Shown here: positions 35,361 through 44,449 of the stretch, one piece after another
How positions within the stretch are numbered: position 1 is the first letter of the stretch
How the letters are laid out: every line of letters starts with the position of its first letter
Source of the DNA: Pseudochelatococcus lubricantis
Lineage (GTDB): Bacteria; Pseudomonadota; Alphaproteobacteria; Rhizobiales; Beijerinckiaceae
Direction of reading: 5' to 3'
Assembly: GCF_011762225.1 (NCBI RefSeq)
Contig: NZ_JAASQI010000001.1
Span: 372,001 to 436,000, forward strand
DNA length: 64,000 bases
Program-made: the position numbers and the translations under genes
Notes under the pieces: generated by a model
What the model was told of the DNA's origin: nothing
The model's input: only the letters and a program-made list of their open reading frames with translations
The model's database searches: none

Positions 35361-37466
35361 TCAGCCGGCCCGTAGCAGGCGGATGGCCTCGTCGCGTTCG
35401 AAGAGATAGAGCAGGACGCGCAACGCCTGCCCGCGTTCGGACGCGAGGCCGGGGTCGCGCTCCAGCACGAGGCGCGCGTCGTCGCGGGCGATGCGCAGCA
35501 GGTCCGCGTCGTCGTCAAGGCGCGCCAGATGGAAGACGGGCGCGCCGGACTGCCGGGTGCCGAGAATTTCGCCCTCGCCCCGCAGTTTCAGATCTTCCTC
35601 GGCGATGCGGAAGCCGTCCTCCGTCTCGCGCATGATGGCGATGCGCGCCTTCGCCACCTCGCCGAGCGGCGCCTTGTAGACCAGCAGGCAGGTGGAGGCG
35701 CCGCTGCCGCGCCCGATGCGCCCGCGGAGTTGGTGAAGCTGCGCGAGCCCGAAGCGCTCTGCGTGCTCGATCACCATGATGGTGGCCTCCGGCACGTCGA
35801 CGCCGACCTCGATCACCGTTGTGGCGACGAGAATCCGCGTTTCGCCGCGCTGGAAGGCGCTCATGGCGGCATCCTTGTCGCGCCCGTTCATCTTGCCATG
35901 CAGCAGGCCCACGACCGGGCCGAAGATGCGCTGCAGATCCTCGAAGCGCTCCTGCGCGGCGGCGACATCGATGGTTTCCGATTCGGCCACGAGCGGGCAG
36001 ACCCAGTAGACCCGCGCGCCGCGCGCCAGCGCCCGGTGCAGGCCGTCGATCACCTCGTGCAGACGCTCCAGCGGCAGGGCGCGCGTGTCGATGGGCTGGC
36101 GGCCTGCGGGCTTCTCCTTCAGCAGCGATACGTCCATGTCGCCGAAGCAGGTGAGCGTCAGCGTGCGCGGAATCGGGGTCGCGGTCATCACCAGCATGTC
36201 GACGCCGTCGCCCTTGCGGCTCAGTGCAAAGCGCTGATGGACGCCGAAACGGTGCTGTTCGTCGATGACGGCAAGCGCGAGATCGTGGAAGGCGACGGCC
36301 TCCTGAAACAACGCATGGGTGCCGATGACGATCTGCGCCTCGCCCGATTCGAGCGCGGCAAGCGTCGCCGCGCGTGCCGCGCCCTTCTCGCGGCCCGTCA
36401 GCAGCGCGACGTTGATGCCGGCGGCGCGCGCCAGCGGTTCCAGGCGGGCGAAATGCTGGCGGGCCAGAATATCCGTTGGGGCCATCAGCGCCGCCTGCCG
36501 CCTGGCTTCGACCACGCCCGCCATGGCCAGCAGGGCGACCACCGTCTTGCCCGATCCGACATCGCCCTGCAGCAGGCGCAGCATGCGCTGTGGCTCCGCC
36601 AGATCGCGGCGGATATCCGCGACCGCCTGCTGCTGCCCGCCGGTGAGCCGGAAGGGCAGCGCCTTCGTGAGCGCATCGACGAGACGGCCGTCGCCGACAG
36701 TCACCCGCCCGGCCGCCTTCCGGTGCGTGGCGCGCATCAGCGCCAGCGCCAGTTGCGAGGCGAGCAGTTCGTCATAGGCGAGGCGCTTGCGCGTCCGGCT
36801 TTCGGGCGCGAGAGCCGCGGCCGATTCGGGCCTGTGCAGCGCCGTGAGCGCCGTGGCGAAATCGGGATACTGCTGTCGGGCGAGCCAGGCCGCGTCCTGC
36901 CATTCCGGCAGGTGCGGCAGGCGGTCGGCCAGCGCCGCCTGCGCGATTCGGGCGATGGTGCGTGAGGCGAGCCCTTCCGTCTGGCCGTAGACGGGCTCTA
37001 TCAGCGGCTGGTCGCGCGCCTCCTCCTCCGTCATGATCCGGTCGGGGTGCACCATCTGGCGGAACCCTTCCCAGAACTCGATCCGGCCGGAAACCACGCG
37101 GGTCGCGCCGAGCGGCAGCATCTTGTCGATGCGTGCTTGCGTGGTGGAGAAGAATACCAGCGTGACGTCGCCGGTGCCATCCTCCACCAGCACGCGGAAC
37201 GGCGCACGCGCCCGGCCGGTCGGCGGCGGGCGATGCTCCGCCACGCGCACCGTGAGCGTCACGATATCGCCCTCTTGCGTGTCGCGGATCGGGGGGCGGC
37301 TGCTGCGGTCGATGACGGAATGGGGCAGGTGAAACAGCAGGTCGACGACCCGCGCGGGTCTTTCCGCCGTCCCCAGCAGCCGGTCGAACAGCGCGCCCAG
37401 ACGCGGCCCCACCCCCGGCAACACCGTGACGGGCGCAAACAGCGGGTCGAGCAGGGCAGGGCGCAT
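35361..37466 (-). CDS. recG: ATP-dependent DNA helicase RecG
   Basis: Branch-migrating helicase for fork regression and recombination. About 701 residues: wedge/OB domain (residues 1-200, LPGVGPRLGALFDRLLG, SGRIEFWEG), helicase domain 1 with Walker A GDVGSGKTVVALLAM and DEQH-type box VIDEQHRFGVHQR, and domain 2 with TTVIEVGVDVPEATIMVIEHAERFGLAQLHQLRGRIGRG. The start is uncertain: ATG 37466 matches where homologues begin (MRPALLDPLFAPVT), while an in-frame GTG at 37526 would add 20 residues. It is divergent from sdhE. Confidence 0.94.
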   Translation of the reverse strand: MRPALLDPLFAPVTVLPGVGPRLGALFDRLLGTAERPARVVDLLFHLPHSVIDRSSRPPIRDTQEGDIVTLTVRVAEHRPPPTGRARAPFRVLVEDGTGDVTLVFFSTTQARIDKMLPLGATRVVSGRIEFWEGFRQMVHPDRIMTEEEARDQPLIEPVYGQTEGLASRTIARIAQAALADRLPHLPEWQDAAWLARQQYPDFATALTALHRPESAAALAPESRTRKRLAYDELLASQLALALMRATHRKAAGRVTVGDGRLVDALTKALPFRLTGGQQQAVADIRRDLAEPQRMLRLLQGDVGSGKTVVALLAMAGVVEARRQAALMAPTDILARQHFARLEPLARAAGINVALLTGREKGAARAATLAALESGEAQIVIGTHALFQEAVAFHDLALAVIDEQHRFGVHQRFALSRKGDGVDMLVMTATPIPRTLTLTCFGDMDVSLLKEKPAGRQPIDTRALPLERLHEVIDGLHRALARGARVYWVCPLVAESETIDVAAAQERFEDLQRIFGPVVGLLHGKMNGRDKDAAMSAFQRGETRILVATTVIEVGVDVPEATIMVIEHAERFGLAQLHQLRGRIGRGSGASTCLLVYKAPLGEVAKARIAIMRETEDGFRIAEEDLKLRGEGEILGTRQSGAPVFHLARLDDDADLLRIARDDARLVLERDPGLASERGQALRVLLYLFERDEAIRLLRAG

Positions 37467-37582
37467 GCGGGCGGCGATCCGGGCGTTGAGGTCGGCGAGA
37501 CGCTGGTGACAGAAGCGAACGTACACGCTATATAGTCCAGCCGAACGCCCGTGGCGACCATATGTCTTTCAAGGGACAAATC

Positions 37583-37909
37583 ATGAACAGTTTTTCAGAG
37601 GCAGATGGCGATGCCCAGGGGGCCGATCTCTCGGGCGGGCTTGCGCTCGACGCGCGGCGCAGGCGCATCCGTTTTCGCGCCTGGCATCGTGGCACGCGCG
37701 AGATGGACATGGTGCTCGGCCCCTTCGTCGACGCGGAACTCGACGCGCTCGACGAGGAGACGGTGGCGGAGCTGGAGCGCCTGATGGCGCTTCCCGACCG
37801 CGACCTCTTCACGTGGTTCAGCACGGGCGAGGTGCCGCCCGCGAACGACACGCCGATCTTCCGGCGAATCAAGGCGTTCCACACGCACCAATCCCCGATC
37901 AACGTCTGA
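37583..37909 (+). CDS. sdhE: Succinate dehydrogenase assembly factor SdhE (DUF339)
   Basis: A small helical protein needed for attaching FAD to the succinate dehydrogenase flavoprotein. It has 108 residues with the family signature RGTRE at residues 36-40 (in RAWHRGTREMDMVLGPF), then LERLMALPDRDLFTWFSTGEVPP. The start ATG 37583 has AAGGGA 7 bases upstream; the in-frame ATG 37562 lacks a ribosome site. It precedes mfd by 19 bases, a pairing common in rhizobia, so they are likely co-transcribed. Confidence 0.92.
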   Translation: MNSFSEADGDAQGADLSGGLALDARRRRIRFRAWHRGTREMDMVLGPFVDAELDALDEETVAELERLMALPDRDLFTWFSTGEVPPANDTPIFRRIKAFHTHQSPINV

Positions 37910-37928
37910 GTTGCTGCCGGCCTGACGC

Positions 37929-40900
37929 ATGTCCCAGTTGAAACGCGCCGTCGATGCCCTTGCGCGGGGCGACAGTCCAACCATCGCCAGCGTTCCGGAC
38001 GGCTACGATGTCATCGTCGTGGCGGAGCTGGCGCGCGGCCTGCGCGAGAAGGAACTGCCCGCCGTCCTCGTGCACGTGGCGCGCGACGACCGCCGCATGG
38101 CGGCGCTCGAAGCCGGGCTCGCTTTCGCCGCGCCCGAGATCGAGGTGCTGTCGTTCCCCGGCTGGGACTGCCAGCCCTACGACCGCGTGTCGCCCACCTC
38201 GGCGGTGACGGCGCGGCGCATGATGACGTTGGCGCGGCTCGCGCGCACGCGCTCGTCGGAGCAGAAACCGCGCGTCGTGCTCACCACCGTCAATGCGCTC
38301 CTGCAAAGGGTGCCGCCTCTGCGGCAGGTGGCGACGGAGACGTTCTCGGCCGCGCCCGGCAACGCCATCGATATGGACAGGCTGGTCGAGTGGCTGGAGG
38401 TGAACGGCTTCGCGCGCACGCCGACCGTGCGCGACACGGGCGAATATGCCGTGCGCGGCGGCATCGTCGATCTTTTCGCGCCGGGCCTGGCCGAACCGAT
38501 TCGCCTCGACTTCTTCGGTGATACGCTCGAATCGATCCGCGCCTTCGATCCCGAGACCCAGCGCACCACCCATCAGTTGCGTTCGCTCGATCTCGTGCCG
38601 ATGAGCGAGGCGAAGATCACCACCGAGACGATCCGGCGTTTCAGGCAGGGTTACGTCAAGGCCTTCGGGGCGGCGACCCGCGACGACACATTATATGAAG
38701 CCGTGTCGGAGGGGCGCCGCCATCCCGGTCTCGAACACTGGCTGCCGCTGCTGCACGACCGTCTCGACACCCTGTTCGACTACCTGCCCGGCGTGCCGCT
38801 GGTGCTCGATTCGCTGTCGGGCGAAGCGGCGGTCGAGCGCTTCGCGCAGGTGCGCGACTACTACGAGGCGCGCAGGGCGGCGGCCGGTGATCCGGCGCGT
38901 TCCGGCGCCGGCACGCCCTACAATCCGCTGCCGCCCGGGCAGCTCTACCTCACGGAGAGCGAATGGGCCGAGCGGCAGGCGACGCTTCCGCTGGCGCGGC
39001 TCACGCCCTTTCACGAGCCGGACGACGCGGCGCGCATGGTCATCGACGCGGGGGCGAAGCCTGGCCGCAACTTCGCGCCCGAGCGGGTGGACGACACGGC
39101 CAACGTGTTCAAGGCCGCCGTCGATCATGTGCGCGACCTCACGCAGGCGAAGAAGCGCGTGGTGATCGCAGCGTGGTCGGACGGCTCGCGTGAGCGCCTG
39201 TCGCACGTGCTGGCCGACCACGGCCTGAAGCCGTTGACGAACGTCGGGCGTCTCGATGTCGCGCTGGCGCTGCCGCGTAACGAGGTGGCGCTCGCCGTCT
39301 GGGGGCTGGAGGCCGGTTTCGAGACGGCGAATCTCGCCGTCATCGGCGAGCAGGACATTCTGGGCGACCGCCTCGTACGCCAGAAGCGCAAGGCGCGCCG
39401 TGCGCAGGATGTCATCACCGAGGCGGCCGGCCTTTCGGCGGGCGATCTCGTCGTGCATGTCGACCACGGCATTGGCCGTTTCGTGGACCTGAAGACGATT
39501 ACGGCCGCCGGCGCGCCGCTGGACTGCCTCGAAATCCACTATGCGGGCGGCGACAAGCTGTTCCTGCCGGTGGTCAACATCGAACTGCTGTCGCGCTACG
39601 GCTCCGAGGATACCGAGGTGCCGCTCGACAAGCTCGGCGGCGGCGCCTGGCAGGCCCGCAAGGCCAAGCTCAAGCAGCGTATCCGCATGATGGCGGGCGA
39701 GCTGATCAAGGTCGCTGCCGACCGCGCCATGCGCGAGGCGCCGCGGATCGAGGTGCCGGCCGGCCTCTACGACGAATTCGCCGCCCGCTTCCCGTATGAG
39801 GAGACGGACGACCAGCAGAGCGCCATCGACGCGGTGCTCGACGATCTGGCCGCCGGCCGTCCGATGGACCGGCTGGTGTGCGGCGACGTCGGCTTCGGCA
39901 AGACGGAGGTCGCGCTGCGCGCCGCCTTTGCCGTCGCGCTATCCGGCCACCAGGTGGCGGTCGTTGTGCCGACGACGCTGCTCGCGCGCCAGCATTACAA
40001 CGGTTTCGCGGAGCGCTTCCAGGGGCTCCCGGTGCGCATCGCGCAGATGTCGCGCTTCGTTTCCGCTCCGGAGCTGAAGAAGGTGAAGGCCGGGCTCGCG
40101 GACGGAACCGTCGACATCGTGGTCGGCACCCACGCCGTGCTGTCGAAAACCATCCGCTTCAATGACCTGGGCCTCATCATCATCGATGAGGAGCAGCATT
40201 TCGGCGTTGCCCACAAGGAGCGGCTGAAACAGTGGCGGGCGGAGGTGCATGTGCTCACGCTCTCGGCGACGCCGATCCCGCGCACGCTGCAGCTGGCGCT
40301 CACCGGCGTGCGCGAGCTGTCGATCATCGCCACGCCGCCGGTGGACCGCCTCGCCGTGCGCACCTTCGTGATGCCGTTCGACGGGCTATCGATCCGCGAG
40401 GCGCTGCTGCGCGAGCGCTATCGCGGCGGGCAGTCCTTCTACGTCTGCCCGCGCATCGACGATCTTGCCGAGGTCAAGACGTTCCTCGACAGGGAGGTGC
40501 CGGAGGCCAAGGTCGCGGTGGCGCACGGGCAGATGCCGGCGGGCCAGCTTGAGGACATCATGACCGCCTTCTACGAGGGCAGGTTCGACATTCTGCTGTC
40601 GACGACCATCGTCGAATCGGGCCTCGACATCCCGCGCGCCAACACGCTGGTGGTGCATCGCGCCGATATGTTCGGTCTGGCGCAGCTCTACCAGTTGCGG
40701 GGGCGTGTCGGACGCTCCAAGACGCGCGCCTACGCGCTGTTCACCGTTCCCGCCAAGCGGCGCATCACGGCGACCGCCGAGAAGCGCCTCGAAGTGCTGC
40801 AGTCGCTCGACACGCTGGGCGCGGGCTTTATGCTGGCAAGCCACGATCTCGACATTCGCGGCGCCGGCAACCTGCTGGGCGACGAGCAGTCCGGCCATAT

Positions 40901-41459
40901 CCGCGAGGTCGGTTACGAGCTTTACCAGCAGATGCTGGAGGAGGCCGTGGCGCAGTTGAAGTCTGGCGCCGCGGACGAGGAGGCGGAGGACCAGTGGTCG
41001 CCGACGATCACCATCGGCACGCCGGTGATGATCCCGGAAAATTACGTCGCCGACCTGCAATTGCGCCTCGACATCTATCGCCGCCTCTCCACCATCGACG
41101 AGGACCGCGAGATCGAGGCGTTCGGCGCGGAACTCGTCGACCGGTTCGGCCCGCTGCCGGAGGAGGTGGAACAACTGTTGCGCATCGTCGCCATCAAGGC
41201 ACTGTGCCGTCGCGCGAATGTCGAGAAGATCGAGGCAGGCCCCAAGGGCGTGATCGTGTCGTTCCGCAACAACGCTTTCGCCAACCCGGCCGGACTCGTG
41301 TCCTACGTGGCCGGGCACGGGTCGCTCGCCAAGGTGCGGCCGGACATGCGCGTCGTGTTCATCGATTCGTTCGACAACGCCGAACAGCGGCTGAAGGGCG
41401 CTTCCACGATCCTGAAGAATCTGGTGCGCATCGCGGAGCGCCCGATCAAGGCGGCGTGA
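37929..41459 (+). CDS. mfd: Transcription-repair coupling factor
   Basis: Translocase that removes stalled RNA polymerase and recruits UvrA. At 1176 residues it is full length: UvrB-homology region (about 1-330), RNA polymerase-interacting CarD-like domain (about 490-570, SAGDLVVHVDHGIGRFVDLKTI), helicase motors with GDVGFGKTEVALRAAFAVA and DEEQHFGVAHKERLKQ, RecG-like TRG region (QLYQLRGRVGRSKTRAYALF), and the C-terminal UvrA-masking domain (IPENYVADLQLRLDIYRRLS). Its last 14 bases overlap the convergent DUF1624 gene, leaving no room for a terminator between them. Confidence 0.97.
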   Translation: MSQLKRAVDALARGDSPTIASVPDGYDVIVVAELARGLREKELPAVLVHVARDDRRMAALEAGLAFAAPEIEVLSFPGWDCQPYDRVSPTSAVTARRMMTLARLARTRSSEQKPRVVLTTVNALLQRVPPLRQVATETFSAAPGNAIDMDRLVEWLEVNGFARTPTVRDTGEYAVRGGIVDLFAPGLAEPIRLDFFGDTLESIRAFDPETQRTTHQLRSLDLVPMSEAKITTETIRRFRQGYVKAFGAATRDDTLYEAVSEGRRHPGLEHWLPLLHDRLDTLFDYLPGVPLVLDSLSGEAAVERFAQVRDYYEARRAAAGDPARSGAGTPYNPLPPGQLYLTESEWAERQATLPLARLTPFHEPDDAARMVIDAGAKPGRNFAPERVDDTANVFKAAVDHVRDLTQAKKRVVIAAWSDGSRERLSHVLADHGLKPLTNVGRLDVALALPRNEVALAVWGLEAGFETANLAVIGEQDILGDRLVRQKRKARRAQDVITEAAGLSAGDLVVHVDHGIGRFVDLKTITAAGAPLDCLEIHYAGGDKLFLPVVNIELLSRYGSEDTEVPLDKLGGGAWQARKAKLKQRIRMMAGELIKVAADRAMREAPRIEVPAGLYDEFAARFPYEETDDQQSAIDAVLDDLAAGRPMDRLVCGDVGFGKTEVALRAAFAVALSGHQVAVVVPTTLLARQHYNGFAERFQGLPVRIAQMSRFVSAPELKKVKAGLADGTVDIVVGTHAVLSKTIRFNDLGLIIIDEEQHFGVAHKERLKQWRAEVHVLTLSATPIPRTLQLALTGVRELSIIATPPVDRLAVRTFVMPFDGLSIREALLRERYRGGQSFYVCPRIDDLAEVKTFLDREVPEAKVAVAHGQMPAGQLEDIMTAFYEGRFDILLSTTIVESGLDIPRANTLVVHRADMFGLAQLYQLRGRVGRSKTRAYALFTVPAKRRITATAEKRLEVLQSLDTLGAGFMLASHDLDIRGAGNLLGDEQSGHIREVGYELYQQMLEEAVAQLKSGAADEEAEDQWSPTITIGTPVMIPENYVADLQLRLDIYRRLSTIDEDREIEAFGAELVDRFGPLPEEVEQLLRIVAIKALCRRANVEKIEAGPKGVIVSFRNNAFANPAGLVSYVAGHGSLAKVRPDMRVVFIDSFDNAEQRLKGASTILKNLVRIAERPIKAA

Positions 41460-42216
41460 GGCTGTTCAGCAGATAGGCAAGGCCGGTGAGGGCGCCGAGC
41501 AGCACGATCTGGTGCGTCAGGTAAATGACGAGGCTGTTGCGGCCGGCGAACACGAGAAGGCGCCCGATGGCACCTTCCGCACGCCACGCGCGCGCCTCCT
41601 CGGGGATATAGGGCGCCAGCCATCGCCAGACCGCGATGCCGGCGAGCACGAAGGCGAACCAGGGAAACACCGGCACATAGTCGTTGCTGAGGGGCGGAAT
41701 GACGCCGAGGCCGAGCCACGACAGCCACCACGCCTCGAAGGCGGGTGAGGCGACGGCCCACGGCAGGGCTAGCGCCGCCAGCGCGGCGGCGGCCACCAGC
41801 CACAGCGGTGCGCGCAGGAACGGCAAGGCGAGCACGCTGCAAAGCGCGATGCAATGCAGAATGCCGAAGAAGATGAAGCTTTGCGGAAAGGCGAACCACG
41901 ACCCCACGGTGACGGCGAGCGCCGCGCCGGCGATCACCGCGAGGCGACGCAGGAACGTTGACCAGCGGATGCCGCGGCCATGCGCCAGTACCAGCCCGAT
42001 CCCGGAAATCGCGAGAAAGGAGCCGGCGATCGTCTTCGCGTAAAGGCGCAGCCATGGATCGGTGGCGGCGTTGATATCGGAAAAGCCGGTGAAGTACAGG
42101 TCCCACGCGAGATGGTAGGAGATCATCGCCGCAATCGCGAGCCCGCGTGCAACGTCGAGCGCGGGGATGCGCCCGGGCGCGCGTTCACCGGACGGAGCGG
42201 GGCGTCGGCCTGTCAT
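41446..42216 (-). CDS. DUF1624 (heparan-alpha-glucosaminide N-acetyltransferase-like) membrane protein
   Basis: A 256-residue polytopic membrane protein with about seven hydrophobic segments. The opening IPALDVARGLAIAAMISYHLAWDLYF is the DUF1624/acyltransferase-type first helix with a conserved Asp and His; FFGILHCIALCSVLALPFL and GRNSLVIYLTHQIVLLGALT are further family signatures. Members are predicted transmembrane acyltransferases whose substrate in bacteria is unknown. Its 3' end overlaps mfd by 14 bases in convergent arrangement. No other envelope-modification gene is adjacent. Confidence 0.85.
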   Translation of the reverse strand: MTGRRPAPSGERAPGRIPALDVARGLAIAAMISYHLAWDLYFTGFSDINAATDPWLRLYAKTIAGSFLAISGIGLVLAHGRGIRWSTFLRRLAVIAGAALAVTVGSWFAFPQSFIFFGILHCIALCSVLALPFLRAPLWLVAAAALAALALPWAVASPAFEAWWLSWLGLGVIPPLSNDYVPVFPWFAFVLAGIAVWRWLAPYIPEEARAWRAEGAIGRLLVFAGRNSLVIYLTHQIVLLGALTGLAYLLNSLTPP

Positions 42217-42544
42217 GCAGCGTGACCTTCATCTTCGCATGGTATGGGAGAAGACGTTTTCGATTCCGAAGTAACGGCATTCGGACTAGACTCGCAAGCG
42301 TGGCGTGAAACAAAGGTACGGACGGCGAGGTGCACGATGCGGCAATCGCACCTTGACCGGATCAGGGCGTGTGCCGGCGGTCGCGGCCGCAAGCGCGGGG
42401 GAGGCGTTGCTGTCGGCGTCGATGCAGTTGCGGCCACAAAGGCTGTGCGTGAATCACAAAGATGGCAGATTCGCGCCTGTTTTCGACTTTTGTTGGTGTT
42501 ATCGTTAACCATATCGGATTCGTATTTTTCGGGTGCAGTGAACC
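42217..42544. other. Divergent intergenic region, 328 bp
   Basis: This lies between the leftward DUF1624 gene and the cold-shock gene. The right part (about 42480-42544) is more AT-rich and may be the promoter and 5' UTR of the cold-shock gene; long structured 5' UTRs are common for such genes, but no conserved cold-box was recognised. Confidence 0.4.
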
Positions 42545-43126
42545 ATGACGGATGAGACGCATTCTGGTGCGCGCGTGGCGGCCGAGCGCGGCGAGGCGGA
42601 CGGCGTTTCCTGTGATTTGATAGAGATCAGAGGCCGGATCAAATGGTTCGATACGTCGCGTGGCTTCGGCTTCGTTGTCCCCGATAACGGCATGTCGGAT
42701 GTGCTGTTGCACATCACCTGCCTCAAGCGCGACGGTTACGAGACGGCGGTGGAAGGGGCGACGATCGTCTGCGACGCCATGCGCCGCGACCGCGGGTTGC
42801 AGGTCTTCCGCATCCGCTCCATTGATGTCTCCACCGCGCCTCACCCGTCCGAGCTGCCGGTGCGCACCCACGTTTCCGTGGTGCCGACGGGCGGCTTCCA
42901 GATGGTGGTCGTCAAGTGGTTCAACCGCCAGCGCGGCTTCGGCTTCGTGACCTGCGGCGAGGGCACGCCGGACATCTTCATCCACATGGAGACCATGCGC
43001 CGCTACGGCCTGATGGAACTCGTGCCGGGGCAGGCGCTGCTCGTGCGCTATGGCGATGGCCCCAAGGGCCGGATGGTGGCGGAGGTGCGCCTGCCGGACA
43101 TCAGCCACGCGCCGGTTTCGCACTAG
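42545..43126 (+). CDS. Two-domain cold-shock protein
   Basis: A 193-residue protein with two cold-shock domains in tandem. The first has IKWFDTSRGFGFVVPD at residues 32-47, the second VVKWFNRQRGFGFVTCGEG at 122-140; both keep the RNP1-like GFGFV. RNP2 is altered in both (VLLHIT and IFIHME rather than VFVH.S). Double-CSD proteins are typical of rhizobia and related orders and are thought to bind single-stranded nucleic acid. The stop codon TAG (43124-43126) lies inside the outer arm of a palindromic repeat element. A DUF192 gene follows, a common pairing. Confidence 0.92.
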   Translation: MTDETHSGARVAAERGEADGVSCDLIEIRGRIKWFDTSRGFGFVVPDNGMSDVLLHITCLKRDGYETAVEGATIVCDAMRRDRGLQVFRIRSIDVSTAPHPSELPVRTHVSVVPTGGFQMVVVKWFNRQRGFGFVTCGEGTPDIFIHMETMRRYGLMELVPGQALLVRYGDGPKGRMVAEVRLPDISHAPVSH

Positions 43127-43210
43127 AATCTGTCCTGTTTACGTTGAAACAGGACAGATTCTCGATTCCTTATTTTGAGCGCGTTCTGATGGAATCAGAT
43201 CGTGCGCTCC
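43123..43210 (+). repeat. Dispersed double-hairpin repeat, copy A
   Basis: The first hairpin is perfect: AGAATCTGTCCTGTTT (43125-43140), loop ACGTTG, AAACAGGACAGATTCT (43147-43162), then a T-rich linker CGATTCCTTATTTTG. The second, less conserved palindrome uses GAGCGC (43177-43182) with GCGCTC (43204-43209) and inner TCTGAT/ATCAGA. Positions 43123-43181 are identical to the reverse complement of copy B near 51.9 kb. It contains the TAG stop of the cold-shock gene and may serve as its terminator. Confidence 0.9.
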
Positions 43211-43256
43211 AATTTTCATATTTTACCGCAACTTGCAGAACATGGTCCGGCCAGGA

Positions 43257-43754
43257 ATGAGCACCACGAAACTGAGCAGACGGGATGCGGGGGCTTTTCT
43301 GGCCGGCCTGTTGATGACGGTTGGTCTTGCGCTGTCGCCCGCCGCAATCGCGCGGGCGCCATCGATTCTCCCCACGGAGCCGCTGACCATCGTGACCGCC
43401 TCCGGGCGGCACAGCTTCGTGGTGGAAGTGGCACGCTCGCAGGAGGAACAGGCCCTTGGCCTGATGGGTCGGCGCTACCTGCCCGCCGATCGCGGCATGA
43501 TCTTCGATTATACTGACGCGCAACCCGTGGCGATGTGGATGGAAAACACGTTCATTTCGCTCGACATGCTGTTCGTCGACGCACAGGGCCGGATCGTGCG
43601 CATCGCCGAGCGGACGGAGCCGCTGTCGCGCCGCATCATTCCCTCGGGAGGGCCGGTGCGCGCGGTAATCGAGCTGAACGCGGGAACGGCGGCACGCATT
43701 GGCGCCGCCGTCGGGGATTCGGTCGAGCTTTCGTTCATCGCGCCGGGCCGGTGA
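43257..43754 (+). CDS. DUF192 family secreted protein
   Basis: A 165-residue protein with a twin-Arg-containing signal peptide (SRRDAGAFLAGLLMTVGLALSPAAIARA) and the DUF192 beta-fold: FVVEVARSQEEQALGLMGRRYLPADRGMIFDY, MWMENTFISLDMLFVDAQGRIVRI, and the end AVIELNAGTAARIGAAVGDSVEL. The function of DUF192 is unknown. The start is unsure: ATG 43257 (AGGA almost abutting), ATG 43242 and TTG 43233 are in frame and none has a good ribosome site. The upstream repeat element separates it from the cold-shock gene with which it is usually coupled. Confidence 0.85.
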   Translation: MSTTKLSRRDAGAFLAGLLMTVGLALSPAAIARAPSILPTEPLTIVTASGRHSFVVEVARSQEEQALGLMGRRYLPADRGMIFDYTDAQPVAMWMENTFISLDMLFVDAQGRIVRIAERTEPLSRRIIPSGGPVRAVIELNAGTAARIGAAVGDSVELSFIAPGR

Positions 43755-43833
43755 ACGGCGGGGCATCATGCCAACGCTCCCGGTCTTCGGCCGCTCCCGT
43801 GCGGGTTTCGCGTAAGCGCCGCGTTGGCTTGAG

Positions 43834-43865
43834 CATTCCTCGATGAGCAGGCTCATCGAGGAATG
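43834..43865. terminator. Bidirectional terminator
   Basis: CATTCCTCGATGAG (43834-43847), loop CAGG, CTCATCGAGGAATG (43852-43865): a perfect 14-bp stem between the convergent DUF192 and DUF2852 genes, ending 3 bases before the latter's stop codon. U-runs are poor on both sides. Confidence 0.65.
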
Positions 43866-43868
43866 ATG

Positions 43869-44309
43869 TTATGGCGTCGGATCGGCGTCGCCGCGCTGCC
43901 GGCGGAAACGCTCATAAACGTCCGCGCCGCCGGCCCGTTCCTGATCGAGGAAGGCGCGGAAGGCCCGTACCTCGTCCGCCAGCTTGCCGCGGTCGTTATT
44001 GATGCGCTGCAATTCCGTGCTCACGTGCGTGTCGAACCGATCGTTGCCGGTAGGCGCGAAAAAGTCCTCGTCCGCACTGCTGGCGGGCGTCCCGCCGCCG
44101 AACACGTCGCGCAGCCCGGCGCGCACCCGGCAGAAGCCTTCCGTCACCACGTCATCAAGGCTGCGGGGAGAACGCGAGCGGTCGTTCCAGTATTTCCACG
44201 CCAGCACCACGAGACCCAGCGGCCAGTAGATGATGAAGCCGATGACGAGCGCCGCCAGCTCGGCGGGGCGCCAGTCACGCAGCACTGAACGATGATCATG
44301 TTGCGTCAT
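43869..44309 (-). CDS. DUF2852 family protein
   Basis: A 146-residue protein with one hydrophobic segment near the N-terminus (LAALVIGFIIYWPLGLVVLAW, about residues 18-38), preceded by DWRPAELAA, then NDRSRSPRSLDDVV and a C-terminal helix DTHVSTELQRINNDRGKLADEVRAFRAFLDQE. This is the DUF2852 pattern, a family found mainly in alphaproteobacteria with no known function. ATG 44309 follows GGAGACGACT; a GTG at 44333 is an alternative. It is downstream of bpt. Confidence 0.82.
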   Translation of the reverse strand: MTQHDHRSVLRDWRPAELAALVIGFIIYWPLGLVVLAWKYWNDRSRSPRSLDDVVTEGFCRVRAGLRDVFGGGTPASSADEDFFAPTGNDRFDTHVSTELQRINNDRGKLADEVRAFRAFLDQERAGGADVYERFRRQRGDADPTP

Positions 44310-44449
44310 AGTCGTCTCCGGGAGCCGTGACACGCCCGGCGATCAGCGCCGTGCCGCGCGGCACAAGGTCTCCTGTCGGAGAAATAGTAAACGTCGGCGT
44401 GTAAACAAGAGGAGGCGCCTGGCGGAACCGGACCGCCGGTCCGGCGGCG

